The notes below the pieces were generated by a model. That model was not told the DNA's origin, did not search any database, and saw nothing but the letters and a program-made list of their open reading frames with translations. The position numbers and the translations under genes were made by a program. Of a stretch of DNA of 64,000 nt, positions 18,949 through 27,594 are shown piece by piece (the first letter of the stretch is position 1; each line of letters begins with the position of its first letter). Origin of the DNA: JAVBRU01 sp031547595. GTDB taxonomy: Bacteria; Bacillota; Clostridia; Christensenellales; Aristaeellaceae. Location of the stretch: NCBI GenBank assembly GCA_031547595.1, contig JAVBRU010000033.1, positions 11,194-75,193 of the forward strand, written 5' to 3'.

Positions 18949-19419
18949 ATGACCGAAGCCGCATTTATTGCCCGCGTACGCTTATTGGAAGGGCGCATGT
19001 ACCGCATGGCAAAAACGATTTTGCAGCGGGATGAGGACTGCGCCGACGCGATATCCGAGGCGCTGCTCAAGGCCTGGCAAAAGCAGCACACCTTGCGTGA
19101 TGAAACGCTTTTCGAAACCTGGCTGACGCGCATTTTAATCAACGAATGCCGCAACCTGCAGCGAAAGCACAAAGCCACGCTGCCCTTTGACGAAGCGTTG
19201 GCCGTGCCGGATACCCATCCGCCGCCGGATGTAGATCTGCAAAGATCGCTGATGGCGCTGGCGGAAAAGTACCGCCTGCCCCTGATATTGCACCACATGG
19301 ACGGGTATCCCTTGAAAGACGTGGGGCACATACTGGGCTTGCCGGTATCCACCGTCAAATGGCGCATCCATCACGCGCTCAAAACCCTGCAAATCGCCCT
19401 TGAGGAGGTGGCAACATGA
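18949..19419 (+). CDS. ECF-family RNA polymerase sigma factor
   Basis: 156 residues. Region 2 (residues 8-70) has DEDCADAISEALLKAW, and region 4 (about 100-150) has the helix-turn-helix PLKDVGHILGLPVSTVKWRIHHA. There is no region 3, as expected for ECF sigmas. The stop overlaps the next start by 4 bp (ATGA), and the next protein is a membrane-anchored DUF4179 protein, the usual partner that holds such sigma factors at the membrane. Confidence 0.93.
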   Translation: MTEAAFIARVRLLEGRMYRMAKTILQRDEDCADAISEALLKAWQKQHTLRDETLFETWLTRILINECRNLQRKHKATLPFDEALAVPDTHPPPDVDLQRSLMALAEKYRLPLILHHMDGYPLKDVGHILGLPVSTVKWRIHHALKTLQIALEEVAT

Positions 19420-20576
19420 AGCGGCTTCCACTGGAAAATGCCTATCCGCCCGTGCCCGATGTGGTGCATGACAGGATAGAACATACATTGAAGGAGATTG
19501 AACATATGAACGTATACAAAAAAACGCGCCCTGTGCTGCGTGTGGTGCTTGTCTTGGCTGTGGTCGTATTGCTGTTGGGAGCAGCCTATGCAGCCACCCA
19601 AACCAAGATATTGGATTTCCTGTTTCAATACACCGATGGCGAGTCCAACGAAATGCTGGAAAGCATGGCTGTGCCGCTAAATATCGTGGGCGAGGATGAT
19701 GACATTCGCCTGACCATCACCGGTGCACTGGTGGACAATCAATATGTATCGTTGACCTACCTGATCGAAAACCTGAAGCCGGAGAGGGATGCCATCATCG
19801 ATTTGGCCAACTTCACTGCCAACGGACAGCAGGTGGGAGTTCCTAATGACGGCCTGGAAAATAAATGGCTGGGTGATCTGTTGCAAAGCCCGGACTATGA
19901 GAGCGGCCTGGTGGGCACGGTGCGGCTGCCTCTCTCGGGCACAGTGGAGGTGGTGTTTGCCATCAATATTTCCCGCCTTACAAGGCCTGTGAAGATCATG
20001 ACCGATCACGAGGAGAAAACAGCAGAGCAGTGGCTGGCTGACGGTTATGCGCCTATTACGGAGGGCGGCTGGTTCCTTTGCAGTGACGAGTTTACCTACA
20101 ACTGGCCTTCTGTGAACAACCGCACCGGTCAGGCAGACATTACAGGGAATATCAGCGTGTCCTTCACGTTGCCTGATGTCACCGAATATATTGTGGACGC
20201 CACGCCTGCGGATGTTCTTTTGACCGGTGCCACGGTGCACTTTGAAAGGGTATACTTTACGCCGCTGAGCAATCAGATCGTATTGCAAGTATCCTCTGAC
20301 ACCATGGATCACCCCGCCATCCATGATGCCTTGGGTGGGGGCGTACTGCCCAGACTGGTGGACGAAAATGGCGCTCCGCTGAAACTGAACCTGGTGTCCT
20401 ATGTGGGCGATAAAGAAATGTGGGGACGCGAGCTGGAGGACGGTACCGTTATAACACAGATCGAAATCAGCTTTTCGCCCTTCAAGAAAATGCCCAAGGA
20501 GATCCATTTCATGTGGGCGGCAGACACTGCGTTTGCAAGAGAGTTTGAGGAAAAGGTCGTCATCATCGTCCCATAA
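19416..20576 (+). CDS. DUF4179-type membrane protein, probable anti-sigma factor
   Basis: 386 residues. A short cytoplasmic N terminus (about 37 residues), one transmembrane helix (38-60), then a large extracytoplasmic domain that starts with the DUF4179 pattern LNIVGEDDDIRLTITGALVDNQYVSL-like block. Coupling to the ECF sigma gene suggests that it restrains the sigma factor and senses an outside signal. The stimulus is unknown. Confidence 0.82.
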   Translation: MKRLPLENAYPPVPDVVHDRIEHTLKEIEHMNVYKKTRPVLRVVLVLAVVVLLLGAAYAATQTKILDFLFQYTDGESNEMLESMAVPLNIVGEDDDIRLTITGALVDNQYVSLTYLIENLKPERDAIIDLANFTANGQQVGVPNDGLENKWLGDLLQSPDYESGLVGTVRLPLSGTVEVVFAINISRLTRPVKIMTDHEEKTAEQWLADGYAPITEGGWFLCSDEFTYNWPSVNNRTGQADITGNISVSFTLPDVTEYIVDATPADVLLTGATVHFERVYFTPLSNQIVLQVSSDTMDHPAIHDALGGGVLPRLVDENGAPLKLNLVSYVGDKEMWGRELEDGTVITQIEISFSPFKKMPKEIHFMWAADTAFAREFEEKVVIIVP

Positions 20577-20587
20577 AGATAACGGTT

Positions 20588-20616
20588 AAAGAGGCGGCGC
20601 TTTGCGCCGCCTCTTT
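20588..20616. terminator. Hairpin terminator between convergent genes
   Basis: Twelve-bp perfect stem AAAGAGGCGGCG/CGCCGCCTCTTT with a five-base loop. The T tail is short. Confidence 0.75.
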
Positions 20617-20622
20617 GGTAAA

Positions 20623-21078
20623 TTATTCTTTTTTCAGTGCAGCCTGCAAAGCATCATACAGTGCCCGGGTTTTTTCGCTCTCCTGATAGCTGATATAGAT
20701 ACTTTGCCCCTCCGCGCGCTCAATCAGCAGGGTAGGCGCAGCCGTGCTATCCACAAACAGCAAATACTTGCCCAGCCCTTCAGAAGAAAACTGCCCCTTG
20801 AGCGCACTGCCAATCCCGCCATAGCCCATCACACGGCTCCCGTCCGGCTCAATTTGCTCCATGCTCTGTTCCAGCAGCGTTACGCCCGTTATGTCTTCAA
20901 GCGGCACCGTCAATCCAAACATAGAATCAATCTTCAGAGTGCTTTCAGATATCGTGACGTTGGCGTCTTTGCCGCCGGAGATCAGCATCAACCCAACTGC
21001 CGCTAGGATGATCACCGTTAAGGTTACACCTGCTATGACGCCCCACAGGGTGGCCTTTTTCCGCGTGTCCATTTTCAT
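20623..21078 (-). CDS. Single-pass membrane protein with PH-like domain
   Basis: 151 residues. One N-terminal transmembrane helix (about 10-33), then a beta-rich domain resembling bacterial PH domains (IDSMFGLTVPLEDITGVTLLE) and a C-terminal helix. It is the last gene of a coupled operon with DUF1848, a WYL regulator and MmcQ/YjbR, starting one base after the DUF1848 stop with an AGGAGGG site. Function unknown. Confidence 0.65.
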   Translation of the reverse strand: MKMDTRKKATLWGVIAGVTLTVIILAAVGLMLISGGKDANVTISESTLKIDSMFGLTVPLEDITGVTLLEQSMEQIEPDGSRVMGYGGIGSALKGQFSSEGLGKYLLFVDSTAAPTLLIERAEGQSIYISYQESEKTRALYDALQAALKKE

Positions 21079-21079
21079 T

Positions 21080-21940
21080 CTATTTCCCTCCTATCAGGAA
21101 CTCTCCCGCCGGGTCATGCCGCCAGCAGTTGGCGGCCACAGAGACCGCGCTGTAGTTGGCATAGCAATAGATACAGCCGTTCTTGCAAGTATTGTACGCG
21201 CCAATGTCCACGCTTTGGGCGCAACCGCAGCCGGGGCGCTGGTTCTTATCCGGCTTCAAGGCCAAGGGGTGGCCGCAGAGCTTCTCGATCAACTCGCGGT
21301 CGATACAGTGCGCCTGCTTAATGCCATGAACAGTATAATCGGTCTTTTCGCAGCAGGCGCGGATGCTGAGGCCTGCACTAGCGGCAATTTTTGCAAGAGA
21401 GTTTGCCAAACCATGCATCTGCGCGTCCGTTGCTTCCCGGATGTTTGCCTCTTTCAGCTTGGCGTAGTTATCCACAAAGCTGATGGTCACGCTATCGGTA
21501 TAGGGCTGCAGCGCTTTTGCCATGTCCTCAAACTGCCGCAGATGGTAGCCTTCGTCCAGCTTGCCCTGCAGCAAAATGGGATCATACCGCCACAGCACCC
21601 TATGTTTTCCCACATGCCCGCTAAGCTGAACAAACGTCTGGAAAATATCCTGCTTGCCCCGTAGATTCTTCTCTACCTCCCGCCCATAGGGCGTGAGGGT
21701 GAATTGAAAATAATAGCGGTAGCCCGCCTCGTCCAATTCGGACAGATAAGGCAGCAGCGGCGCAGGGTCCTTCGTCCAAAACACGATGCAGTCCACATCC
21801 TCCGGCAGCAAGGAGATACGCTTCACCTGCGCGGGGTTCATGGGGTTTCGCGTCATCACAAACCCTTCCCGCAAGCGGTTCATCAGCCAGGGCATATAAA
21901 ACGCGGGGATGTCAGTGCGGCGGGAGGCGGAAATAATCAT
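21080..21940 (-). CDS. DUF1848 family protein with cysteine cluster
   Basis: 286 residues. N terminus IISASRRTDIPAFY and the FWTKDP segment are typical of DUF1848. The C-terminal part has GCGCAQ and CKNGCIYCYA, a CxxxCxxC pattern like that of radical-SAM or other Fe-S proteins. The overall barrel-like layout suggests a nucleic-acid or radical enzyme, but no activity is known to me. The start overlaps the WYL gene by 4 bp. Confidence 0.85.
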   Translation of the reverse strand: MIISASRRTDIPAFYMPWLMNRLREGFVMTRNPMNPAQVKRISLLPEDVDCIVFWTKDPAPLLPYLSELDEAGYRYYFQFTLTPYGREVEKNLRGKQDIFQTFVQLSGHVGKHRVLWRYDPILLQGKLDEGYHLRQFEDMAKALQPYTDSVTISFVDNYAKLKEANIREATDAQMHGLANSLAKIAASAGLSIRACCEKTDYTVHGIKQAHCIDRELIEKLCGHPLALKPDKNQRPGCGCAQSVDIGAYNTCKNGCIYCYANYSAVSVAANCWRHDPAGEFLIGGK

Positions 21941-22845
21941 GGATGCACCTCGTATTTTTGTGCCAGGCGGCGCGTCATGTGCGCAAATTCTTCGCGCAGT
22001 TCTATCGGGGCCAGGAGCTCTGCCTTGTCGCCAAAGCCCAGCAGCCAGCTGAGGATGTATTCGCGGTTGGTATAACCAAGCGATACATACAGGCCGCCCG
22101 CTTCCTCGCGGTAGCAGCCGGGGCCGTATTCCTCGATCAGGCGGAAGCGCTGGCTTTTGTCAAACCACAACTCCAGCGCAGCGGTATCGGGGAAGGCATC
22201 GCGCGCGCCGGCAGCGTCCGACGGCACCGAGCGAAGGATAAATGATTGCCCGGTTACCGCCGGATGCCACAGCCGGTTCAGTTTGAACCGCCGGAAATCC
22301 TGCCGCTGATGGCACCAGCCAAACACATACCACGCGCTCCAGCGAAATTCAATGCAATATGGGTCGATCTCCCGCCGTGTTTCACCCTGGGGTGAATAAT
22401 AATCAAACGCCACCGTCTGCTTCTGGCGGATGGCATCCTTAAACAGCGCAATCTTGGGGGACAGGCTGTCTTTATAATACGAAGAAAGATCAATCACCAC
22501 GCTGTCTGTGGGCAGCACCATGGCCTGCCCGGGCACCAGCTTTTGCATCAGCCCCTCAAAGGCCGATTGCTGGCTCACGCTGTCCAATCCTTTCAGCGCC
22601 GACGTCAGGTTTTGCAGTTCCTCCGCCGTCAGCACGCTGTGGTTGATCTTATACCCCTGCATGATGGCGATGCCGCCTCCCTCGCCCTGGCGGGTTTCCA
22701 CCGGGATGCCCGCGCGGCACAGCGCGTCCACATCCCGCAGGATGGTGCGGGTGGATACCTCAAAACGCCGTGCCAGCTCAGGCGCGGTGGCACGCTCTGT
22801 TTGCAGCAGCACCGTCAGTATCCCCATCAGGCGGTCGAGCTTCAT
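21937..22845 (-). CDS. HTH/WYL-domain transcriptional regulator (YafY type)
   Basis: 302 residues. N-terminal DeoR-type winged helix (residues 1-60, RATAPELARRFEVSTRTILRDV), a WYL domain (about 140-220, including AFDYYSPQGE and the YVFGWC core), and a WCX C terminus. WYL regulators bind nucleic acids or nucleotides and often sit near DNA-related genes. It is coupled at both ends (ATGA overlaps) to MmcQ/YjbR and DUF1848. Confidence 0.92.
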   Translation of the reverse strand: MKLDRLMGILTVLLQTERATAPELARRFEVSTRTILRDVDALCRAGIPVETRQGEGGGIAIMQGYKINHSVLTAEELQNLTSALKGLDSVSQQSAFEGLMQKLVPGQAMVLPTDSVVIDLSSYYKDSLSPKIALFKDAIRQKQTVAFDYYSPQGETRREIDPYCIEFRWSAWYVFGWCHQRQDFRRFKLNRLWHPAVTGQSFILRSVPSDAAGARDAFPDTAALELWFDKSQRFRLIEEYGPGCYREEAGGLYVSLGYTNREYILSWLLGFGDKAELLAPIELREEFAHMTRRLAQKYEVHP

Positions 22846-23222
22846 ATCGTCAATTCCTTCTGCGCATAGCGCGGCAGCTTTTGCACCACTACGGCGTAGG
22901 CATGGTCAATCATGCGCAAAATTTCCGCATCCGATACCGTGCCGTCCAGCCGCACGGTGTTAAAATACGGCTGCTGAACAGGCGGGCAGTGCCAGCCCCT
23001 TGTGACGGCATCCGGATACTGCGCGCGATACATTTCACCCGTCAGGCGGTCGCAATTGAAGGTCGCGCAAGGGACATCCTTTAAGGTAAACACCTGTGCG
23101 AAAATCCGCGCGCTGTGGGTGGTGCGCACCTTGATCACCGGGCAATCAAAGCCAAAGGGGTAATCCAGGAACGCGCCGGGCTTTTTCAGTGCGTAATCAA
23201 GGATTGGCTCAAACACATTCAA
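22842..23222 (-). CDS. MmcQ/YjbR family DNA-binding-like protein
   Basis: 126 residues. The core YPFGFDCPVIKV, the GEMYRAQYPDAV region and HCPPVQQPYFNTV match MmcQ/YjbR proteins. I place the start at a TTG (23222): GAGGAGGG lies eight bases upstream, and the resulting N terminus (M)NVFEPILDYALKKPGA fits the family, which normally begins at that point. An ATG 11 codons upstream has no ribosome site. First gene of the four-gene operon. Confidence 0.82.
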   Translation of the reverse strand: MNVFEPILDYALKKPGAFLDYPFGFDCPVIKVRTTHSARIFAQVFTLKDVPCATFNCDRLTGEMYRAQYPDAVTRGWHCPPVQQPYFNTVRLDGTVSDAEILRMIDHAYAVVVQKLPRYAQKELTI

Positions 23223-23255
23223 CGCCGTGCCCTCCTCAGTATCCAATGATTTCAT

Positions 23256-23387
23256 GAAGGTTTACGGATAGCAAGCGGATTTTGGCTGTGCGCAAGGAAT
23301 AAAGGCGATGGAATAGCAGCGCTATTGGGGGATTCTTTGACGCTGCGCACGGGCAAAAGACGCCGCTAGACGGAATGCCTGAATAAA
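23256..23387. repeat. Intergenic repeat-like sequence
   Basis: A palindromic core AATAGCAGCGCTATT (about 23314-23328) sits in a layout resembling the cores of the inverted-repeat elements at 30077 and 56714 (AATAGCGATGCTATT in the latter). It lacks the GGGTGTGTTTCAAAA ends, so relation to them is tentative. Confidence 0.35.
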
Positions 23388-23942
23388 TCATTGGTTGCCT
23401 TGGTATTCCGGCCGCAGCAGGCGATATTCCGCGCGGTCGCACAGCTTGCCGTCGTGCCATACCTTTTGCACAAAGTGGGCTTCCTTGATCATGCCGCATT
23501 TTTGCATCACACGCTCGGACGCCTTGTTGTCCGCATTGCAGCCGGTGCTGACGCGGTAGACGTTGTCCTGCTCAAACGCGAAGCGTAGCACGGCCTGCAA
23601 TGCCTCGGTGGCATAGCCCTTGCCATGATACGCAGGGCGAAAAAAATACCCAAGCCCGACCAGCTTGCCAAGGGGCGTTTCCTCCTCCACGGTGTAGCCC
23701 ATGCTGCCCACAAAATCCTCGCTGGTTTTCTCGATCACGGCAAAAAACACCTGCGTACGGTGCGCGCTTTGCGCCTGCGCCACCGCGTTTTGCAGGTTTT
23801 GCTGGCTTTCCTCAAAGGAGTGCGTCTGCAAATCCTGCAGATAGAACATGGTGGCGGGGTTCGCCATCAGTTCGTGCCAGCCAGGCAGGTCGTCCATCAC
23901 AGGGTCGCGCACCAGCAGGCGCGGGGTATGTATAGCAATCAT
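23388..23942 (-). CDS. GNAT family N-acetyltransferase (RimJ/RimL type)
   Basis: 184 residues. Acetyl-CoA binding motif A is YHGKGYATEAL, followed by NADNKASERVMQKCGM, typical of RimJ/RimL-like enzymes that acetylate protein N termini or small amines. A full-length AAGGAGGTGA ribosome site precedes the ATG, suggesting strong translation. The target is unknown. Confidence 0.9.
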   Translation of the reverse strand: MIAIHTPRLLVRDPVMDDLPGWHELMANPATMFYLQDLQTHSFEESQQNLQNAVAQAQSAHRTQVFFAVIEKTSEDFVGSMGYTVEEETPLGKLVGLGYFFRPAYHGKGYATEALQAVLRFAFEQDNVYRVSTGCNADNKASERVMQKCGMIKEAHFVQKVWHDGKLCDRAEYRLLRPEYQGNQ

Positions 23943-23963
23943 GGGTCACCTCCTTGCATATTT

Positions 23964-23992
23964 ATTGTAGCAGTTTTTCGGTGTGTTTACAA
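23964..23992 (-). promoter_or_regulatory. Promoter of the GNAT gene
   Basis: Minus strand TTGTAA (23987-23992), 17 bp, TACAAT (23964-23969). Confidence 0.65.
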
Positions 23993-24117
23993 TTGAAAAC
24001 GCAAAAAGAGACGCTGTTGCCGAAATAAGGAAACGGCACTTGAACAAATCCCGAAAAAGATGTAGAATATGGAGGATTGGCGGATCTTTCAATATATGAA
24101 TCATCGAGGTTTTGGTT

Positions 24118-25032
24118 TTGAATAGAAATATGATCAGGCAGACCTTCGAAGCCCAGATGAAGCAAGCGGCAATCACCGTGCAGCCGTTTGACCATGTTAC
24201 CAACAATCACGTTTTCAAAATTGAGACAGCAGCTCGGCCGTATATCTTCAAGGTGTATAGCAGCAACGATTGGCCGGAAAACGGCAAGCTGCCCTTTGTG
24301 TGCCGCAAGCTGGCAGAGTGCCGCATCCCCCACGCCGAGCTCTTTGTTTTCGACCGCAGCAACGAGAACTTCCCGGGTGGATACCTGATTGAGGAATGCC
24401 TGCCCGGCACGACGGCCGATCGGCTGACATTATCTCAAGCCGAAACCTTGAAGCTGTTTGAACAGCTGGCAGTGCTGGTCTCCTGTGTGCATCAAATCAA
24501 AATGAATGGCTATGGTTATACCGGCGACGGTTCCCCAGCGGGCTGGACAACCGTTTCGGAGCATCTGGCGGATGTATTGCAGGACAATATCCCTTGCCTG
24601 GCGGAAGCAGGAGTGATGCCTGCTGCAGAGCTGGACGTGGTATATCACGCGCTCCAAGAGCGGCTCAAGGTATGCGATACCTATCCGCCTGTTCTTTGCC
24701 ATGGTGACCTGTCGGCCAAAAACATGCTTGTCCACGCCGGCGATATTACGCTGATTGATTGGGATGACACGCATTCCCTGTGCTGGATGGCGGATATTGC
24801 GCGCCTGACGCTCTGGATGAAGATGCATTACGACGCGAAAACTGCCGAAGGTTACCGCGCGGCGTTCCTGGGGCACTACACAACAGCATATGATAAGAAC
24901 GCTTTTGAGGAAGCAGAGGATATTTTGCATGTGTGGTATGCGCTGGATAATCTGACGTTTTTCAAAGGGTCGCCGATTGCCGAGAAGGTGAAACGGCTCT
25001 TAAACGAAGCACGCGGAAGATGCGGATTATAA
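24118..25032 (+). CDS. APH/choline-kinase-fold phosphotransferase
   Basis: 304 residues. The Brenner-type catalytic motif LCHGDLSAKNML and the metal site LIDWDD identify the aminoglycoside phosphotransferase/choline kinase fold. I place the start at TTG 24118 because CGAGG lies eight bases before it. A later ATG (24130) has no nearby site. Enzymes of this fold phosphorylate many small molecules, so antibiotic resistance should not be assumed. A related kinase-fold gene lies at 25671. Confidence 0.82.
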   Translation: MNRNMIRQTFEAQMKQAAITVQPFDHVTNNHVFKIETAARPYIFKVYSSNDWPENGKLPFVCRKLAECRIPHAELFVFDRSNENFPGGYLIEECLPGTTADRLTLSQAETLKLFEQLAVLVSCVHQIKMNGYGYTGDGSPAGWTTVSEHLADVLQDNIPCLAEAGVMPAAELDVVYHALQERLKVCDTYPPVLCHGDLSAKNMLVHAGDITLIDWDDTHSLCWMADIARLTLWMKMHYDAKTAEGYRAAFLGHYTTAYDKNAFEEAEDILHVWYALDNLTFFKGSPIAEKVKRLLNEARGRCGL

Positions 25033-25068
25033 TAGCTCGTTTATACGCTGCCGAAGGGAGGAATGATT

Positions 25069-25581
25069 TTGGAAAAGCTGCTATCAGACGAGAAATACAC
25101 ATTTGTCAGCCCCACAGATCAAGCTTTTATAGTCGCATTCAACAATGCCATGATACACGCAGGGTACGAAAACAACGGGATTCAGCCGTATGTTGTGTTT
25201 GGCAAGTACAAGATTGAGTATTATAAGCCGGGCAACAAAACCAAAAAGTACGTGGCGCGCATTTATTTCCGGGAGGGCGGGATCGTTTTGCGGCTGTATT
25301 TTTCAGACATTGACAAGCACAGAAGTTACTTGGAGCAAGCCCCCGATTTCATTCAAAAGCCCTTTGTGGACGGCAGCCACCGCTGCAAAGCGCCGGGCTG
25401 CAAAGGGCTGATCAATCAAAACGGCAACTGCCGGTATCGCAAGGCCTATACGCTCAATGGCGTAGCATACCAAAAATGCGCAGAGGAAAGCTTTTGCTTC
25501 TATCAGCTGGACGCGAAAAACGCCGCAGGCTATGCGGCGCTGCTCGCAGAATTTTATCCAAACAAGAAACGCACAGCATAA
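25069..25581 (+). CDS. Protein of unknown function with CxxC-type cysteines
   Basis: 170 residues from TTG 25069, which lies seven bases after GGAGG. The ATG at 25063 is only one base from that site and is less likely. Beta-rich N-terminal half (YKIEYYKPGNKTKKYVARIY). The C-terminal half has CKAPGCKG, then further Cys in YQKCAEESFC, possibly a zinc site. It sits between two kinase-fold genes. I do not recognise it. Confidence 0.6.
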   Translation: MEKLLSDEKYTFVSPTDQAFIVAFNNAMIHAGYENNGIQPYVVFGKYKIEYYKPGNKTKKYVARIYFREGGIVLRLYFSDIDKHRSYLEQAPDFIQKPFVDGSHRCKAPGCKGLINQNGNCRYRKAYTLNGVAYQKCAEESFCFYQLDAKNAAGYAALLAEFYPNKKRTA

Positions 25582-25588
25582 GCTGCAC

Positions 25589-25639
25589 AAAACCTGCCGC
25601 AAACGCCAGATTGCTTTGCTGGCAGGTTTTTGTTATAAT
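25589..25639 (+). promoter_or_regulatory. Terminator-promoter cassette, copy 1
   Basis: Arms AAAACCTGCC and GGCAGGTTTT form a terminator stem for the upstream gene. Inside it lies a -35 TTGCTT (25611-25616), then 17 bp, then TATAAT (25634-25639) for the downstream gene. The same layout is found at 49389, 55000, 59260 and 63421. Confidence 0.75.
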
Positions 25640-25670
25640 GATGCCAGCGCAAAAGAATGAGAGGCGTGAT

Positions 25671-26381
25671 ATGCAAGGCAGTGATAAACTAGCGTTATCC
25701 GGCGGGAGGATGACGCAAGGCGTGTACAGGAAAGGTGAGCTGGTCTTTCGGCCCTGCTGCGGCAATTTTGCCTTTGTGCATGAGGTGTTGATATGGCTTG
25801 AAGGCAAAAACAATGCGCACACCCCCCGGTATGTGGGCATCAGTGAGGCTGGCGAGGAAATAACAACATACCTTGCCGGAGAAACCCCTGATAATCTTGG
25901 CGATTACTTGCTTGCCGTGCTATACGAGGCCGGGAAAATCATTCGAAGCCTTCACGATGCTCTGTCTGATTTTCCGGCATGTAAAGAGGGCACAACTGTC
26001 TGCCACAACGATTTATCGCCTTGTAACTTCAGGTGGCTGGAGGGGCTGCCCTATGCCGTTTTTGATTGGGATGCCGCCCAAATAGGGGAACCGCTGGATG
26101 ATCTGGCGTATGCGCTGTGGATGTGGTGCGATATAGGCAATGATGCACAGACTGTTTTGACGGTCTCCCAGAAAATACAAGCTTTATGGAAGGGCTACTG
26201 GGGAAAGGCCCAGCCAATACCGCCAAATATGCTGCCCAAAGTATTGAGCCAAATGAGCCGGGTGGGCGCTTCGGTTTTTCCCTCACAGGAACAGACGGCC
26301 AGCACAAGGCGCTGGGCGGAAAGCTGCGGCACTTGGCTGCGCGAAAACACAGAGCCTTTATTGCAATTATTGTGTGCCTGA
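25671..26381 (+). CDS. Small APH-fold phosphotransferase-like protein
   Basis: 236 residues. Catalytic loop VCHNDLSPCNFRW and metal motif FDWDAA are those of the aminoglycoside phosphotransferase fold. The N lobe is short. The ATG at 25671 gives the compact protein; it is preceded by GAGGCG, and the cassette promoter at 25634 lies just upstream. Substrate unknown. Confidence 0.78.
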   Translation: MQGSDKLALSGGRMTQGVYRKGELVFRPCCGNFAFVHEVLIWLEGKNNAHTPRYVGISEAGEEITTYLAGETPDNLGDYLLAVLYEAGKIIRSLHDALSDFPACKEGTTVCHNDLSPCNFRWLEGLPYAVFDWDAAQIGEPLDDLAYALWMWCDIGNDAQTVLTVSQKIQALWKGYWGKAQPIPPNMLPKVLSQMSRVGASVFPSQEQTASTRRWAESCGTWLRENTEPLLQLLCA

Positions 26382-26402
26382 TAAGCACAGGAGGAGCCTT
26401 AT

Positions 26403-27548
26403 ATGGAATATAGAGCGCTTGGCAACACCCAAAAGAACGTCAGCGTGATCGGCCTGGGCTGCGAGCACCTGGACGGCAAGCCCTACAGCCAGGTGGAAGA
26501 AACCATCAACGCCGCCATAGAGCATGGCATCAACATTTTTGACGTATTCATGCCCGGCAAGGAGGTGCGGGAGAACATCGCAAAAGCGCTGGGCAGCAAA
26601 CGCAATCAGGTGCTGGTTCAGGGGCACATCGGCTCTACCGACGTCAACCAGCAGTTTGACATCAGCCGTGATCTGCCCACCGTGAAGCGGTATTTTGAGG
26701 ACATGCTGCGCATCTTTGGCGGCTATATCGACCTTGGCATGATGTTCTTTATCGACTCCGAGAAGGACTATACGGACGTTTTTGAAACAGGATTTGCCGA
26801 TTATGTGCTTGGCCTCAAGCAAAAGGGCGATATTGGGCACATCGGCTTCAGCTCCCACAACCCCATTACGGCAATGCGCGCCATTGAGACTGGCCTGCCC
26901 GAAATGCTGATGTTCAGCATCAATCCGGCCTTTGATATGCTGCCCACCGAAAAGTATGCGCTGGAGCAGCTGGAAAGCGGTTTCGATACGGCTTCCATGC
27001 GCGGTATTGACCCCAAGCGCGCGGAGCTTTACAAGCTGTGCACGCAAAAGCAGATCGGCATCACTGTGATGAAGACCCTCGGTGGCGGCAAGCTGATCTC
27101 CCCCAAGCACACGCCTTTTGCGCAGCCCCTGACGGTGCCCCAGTGCATCCACTACGCACTATCCCGCCCGGCGGTCGCAAGCGTGCTGCTGGGCGCACAA
27201 TCCCGCGCCGAGATTGCGGCCAGCACGCAATATTTTGAATTGGACGATGCCGCGCGCGATTATATGGGCGTGCTAGGCAGCATGCGCAATGATTTTAAGG
27301 GCAACTGTGTGTATTGCAACCATTGCCAGCCCTGCCCGGCGGGGATTGACATCGCGGCGGTCAATAAATACCTGGACATCGCTCGCCTGACCCCGGACAA
27401 CGTGCCGCCGTCCATCCGCTCGCACTACAGGGGCCTTTCGCACCATGGCGGCGAGTGCATCAGCTGCGGCAGCTGCGAGCAGCGTTGCCCCTTCGAAGTG
27501 AGTATCATCGATCACATGGCTGAGGCGCAGGCTGTGTTTGGGGAATAA
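26403..27548 (+). CDS. Aldo/keto reductase with C-terminal 4Fe-4S domain
   Basis: 381 residues. N-terminal aldo/keto reductase barrel (MEYRALGNTQKNVSVIGLG, with VMKTLGGGKL). The C terminus has two cysteine groups (CVYCNHCQPCP and CISCGSCEQRCPF) for iron-sulfur clusters. This fused type is common in strict anaerobes. The barrel lacks an obvious canonical catalytic Tyr at the usual place (NIFDVFMPG instead of a DTA..Y pattern), so electron transfer or another redox role is possible. Confidence 0.9.
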   Translation: MEYRALGNTQKNVSVIGLGCEHLDGKPYSQVEETINAAIEHGINIFDVFMPGKEVRENIAKALGSKRNQVLVQGHIGSTDVNQQFDISRDLPTVKRYFEDMLRIFGGYIDLGMMFFIDSEKDYTDVFETGFADYVLGLKQKGDIGHIGFSSHNPITAMRAIETGLPEMLMFSINPAFDMLPTEKYALEQLESGFDTASMRGIDPKRAELYKLCTQKQIGITVMKTLGGGKLISPKHTPFAQPLTVPQCIHYALSRPAVASVLLGAQSRAEIAASTQYFELDDAARDYMGVLGSMRNDFKGNCVYCNHCQPCPAGIDIAAVNKYLDIARLTPDNVPPSIRSHYRGLSHHGGECISCGSCEQRCPFEVSIIDHMAEAQAVFGE

Positions 27549-27555
27549 TGATCGC

Positions 27556-27593
27556 AATCAAAAACGATGGCTTGGCGGCCATCGTTTTTGATT
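27556..27593. terminator. Bidirectional terminator
   Basis: Sixteen-bp perfect stem AATCAAAAACGATGGC/GCCATCGTTTTTGATT with a six-base loop, between convergent genes. Confidence 0.88.
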
Positions 27594-27594
27594 A

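Noticed and set aside
24118..26381. Aminoglycoside resistance locus
   Set aside because: The two kinase-fold proteins have the catalytic motifs, but the fold is used for many substrates and nothing else points to antibiotic resistance.
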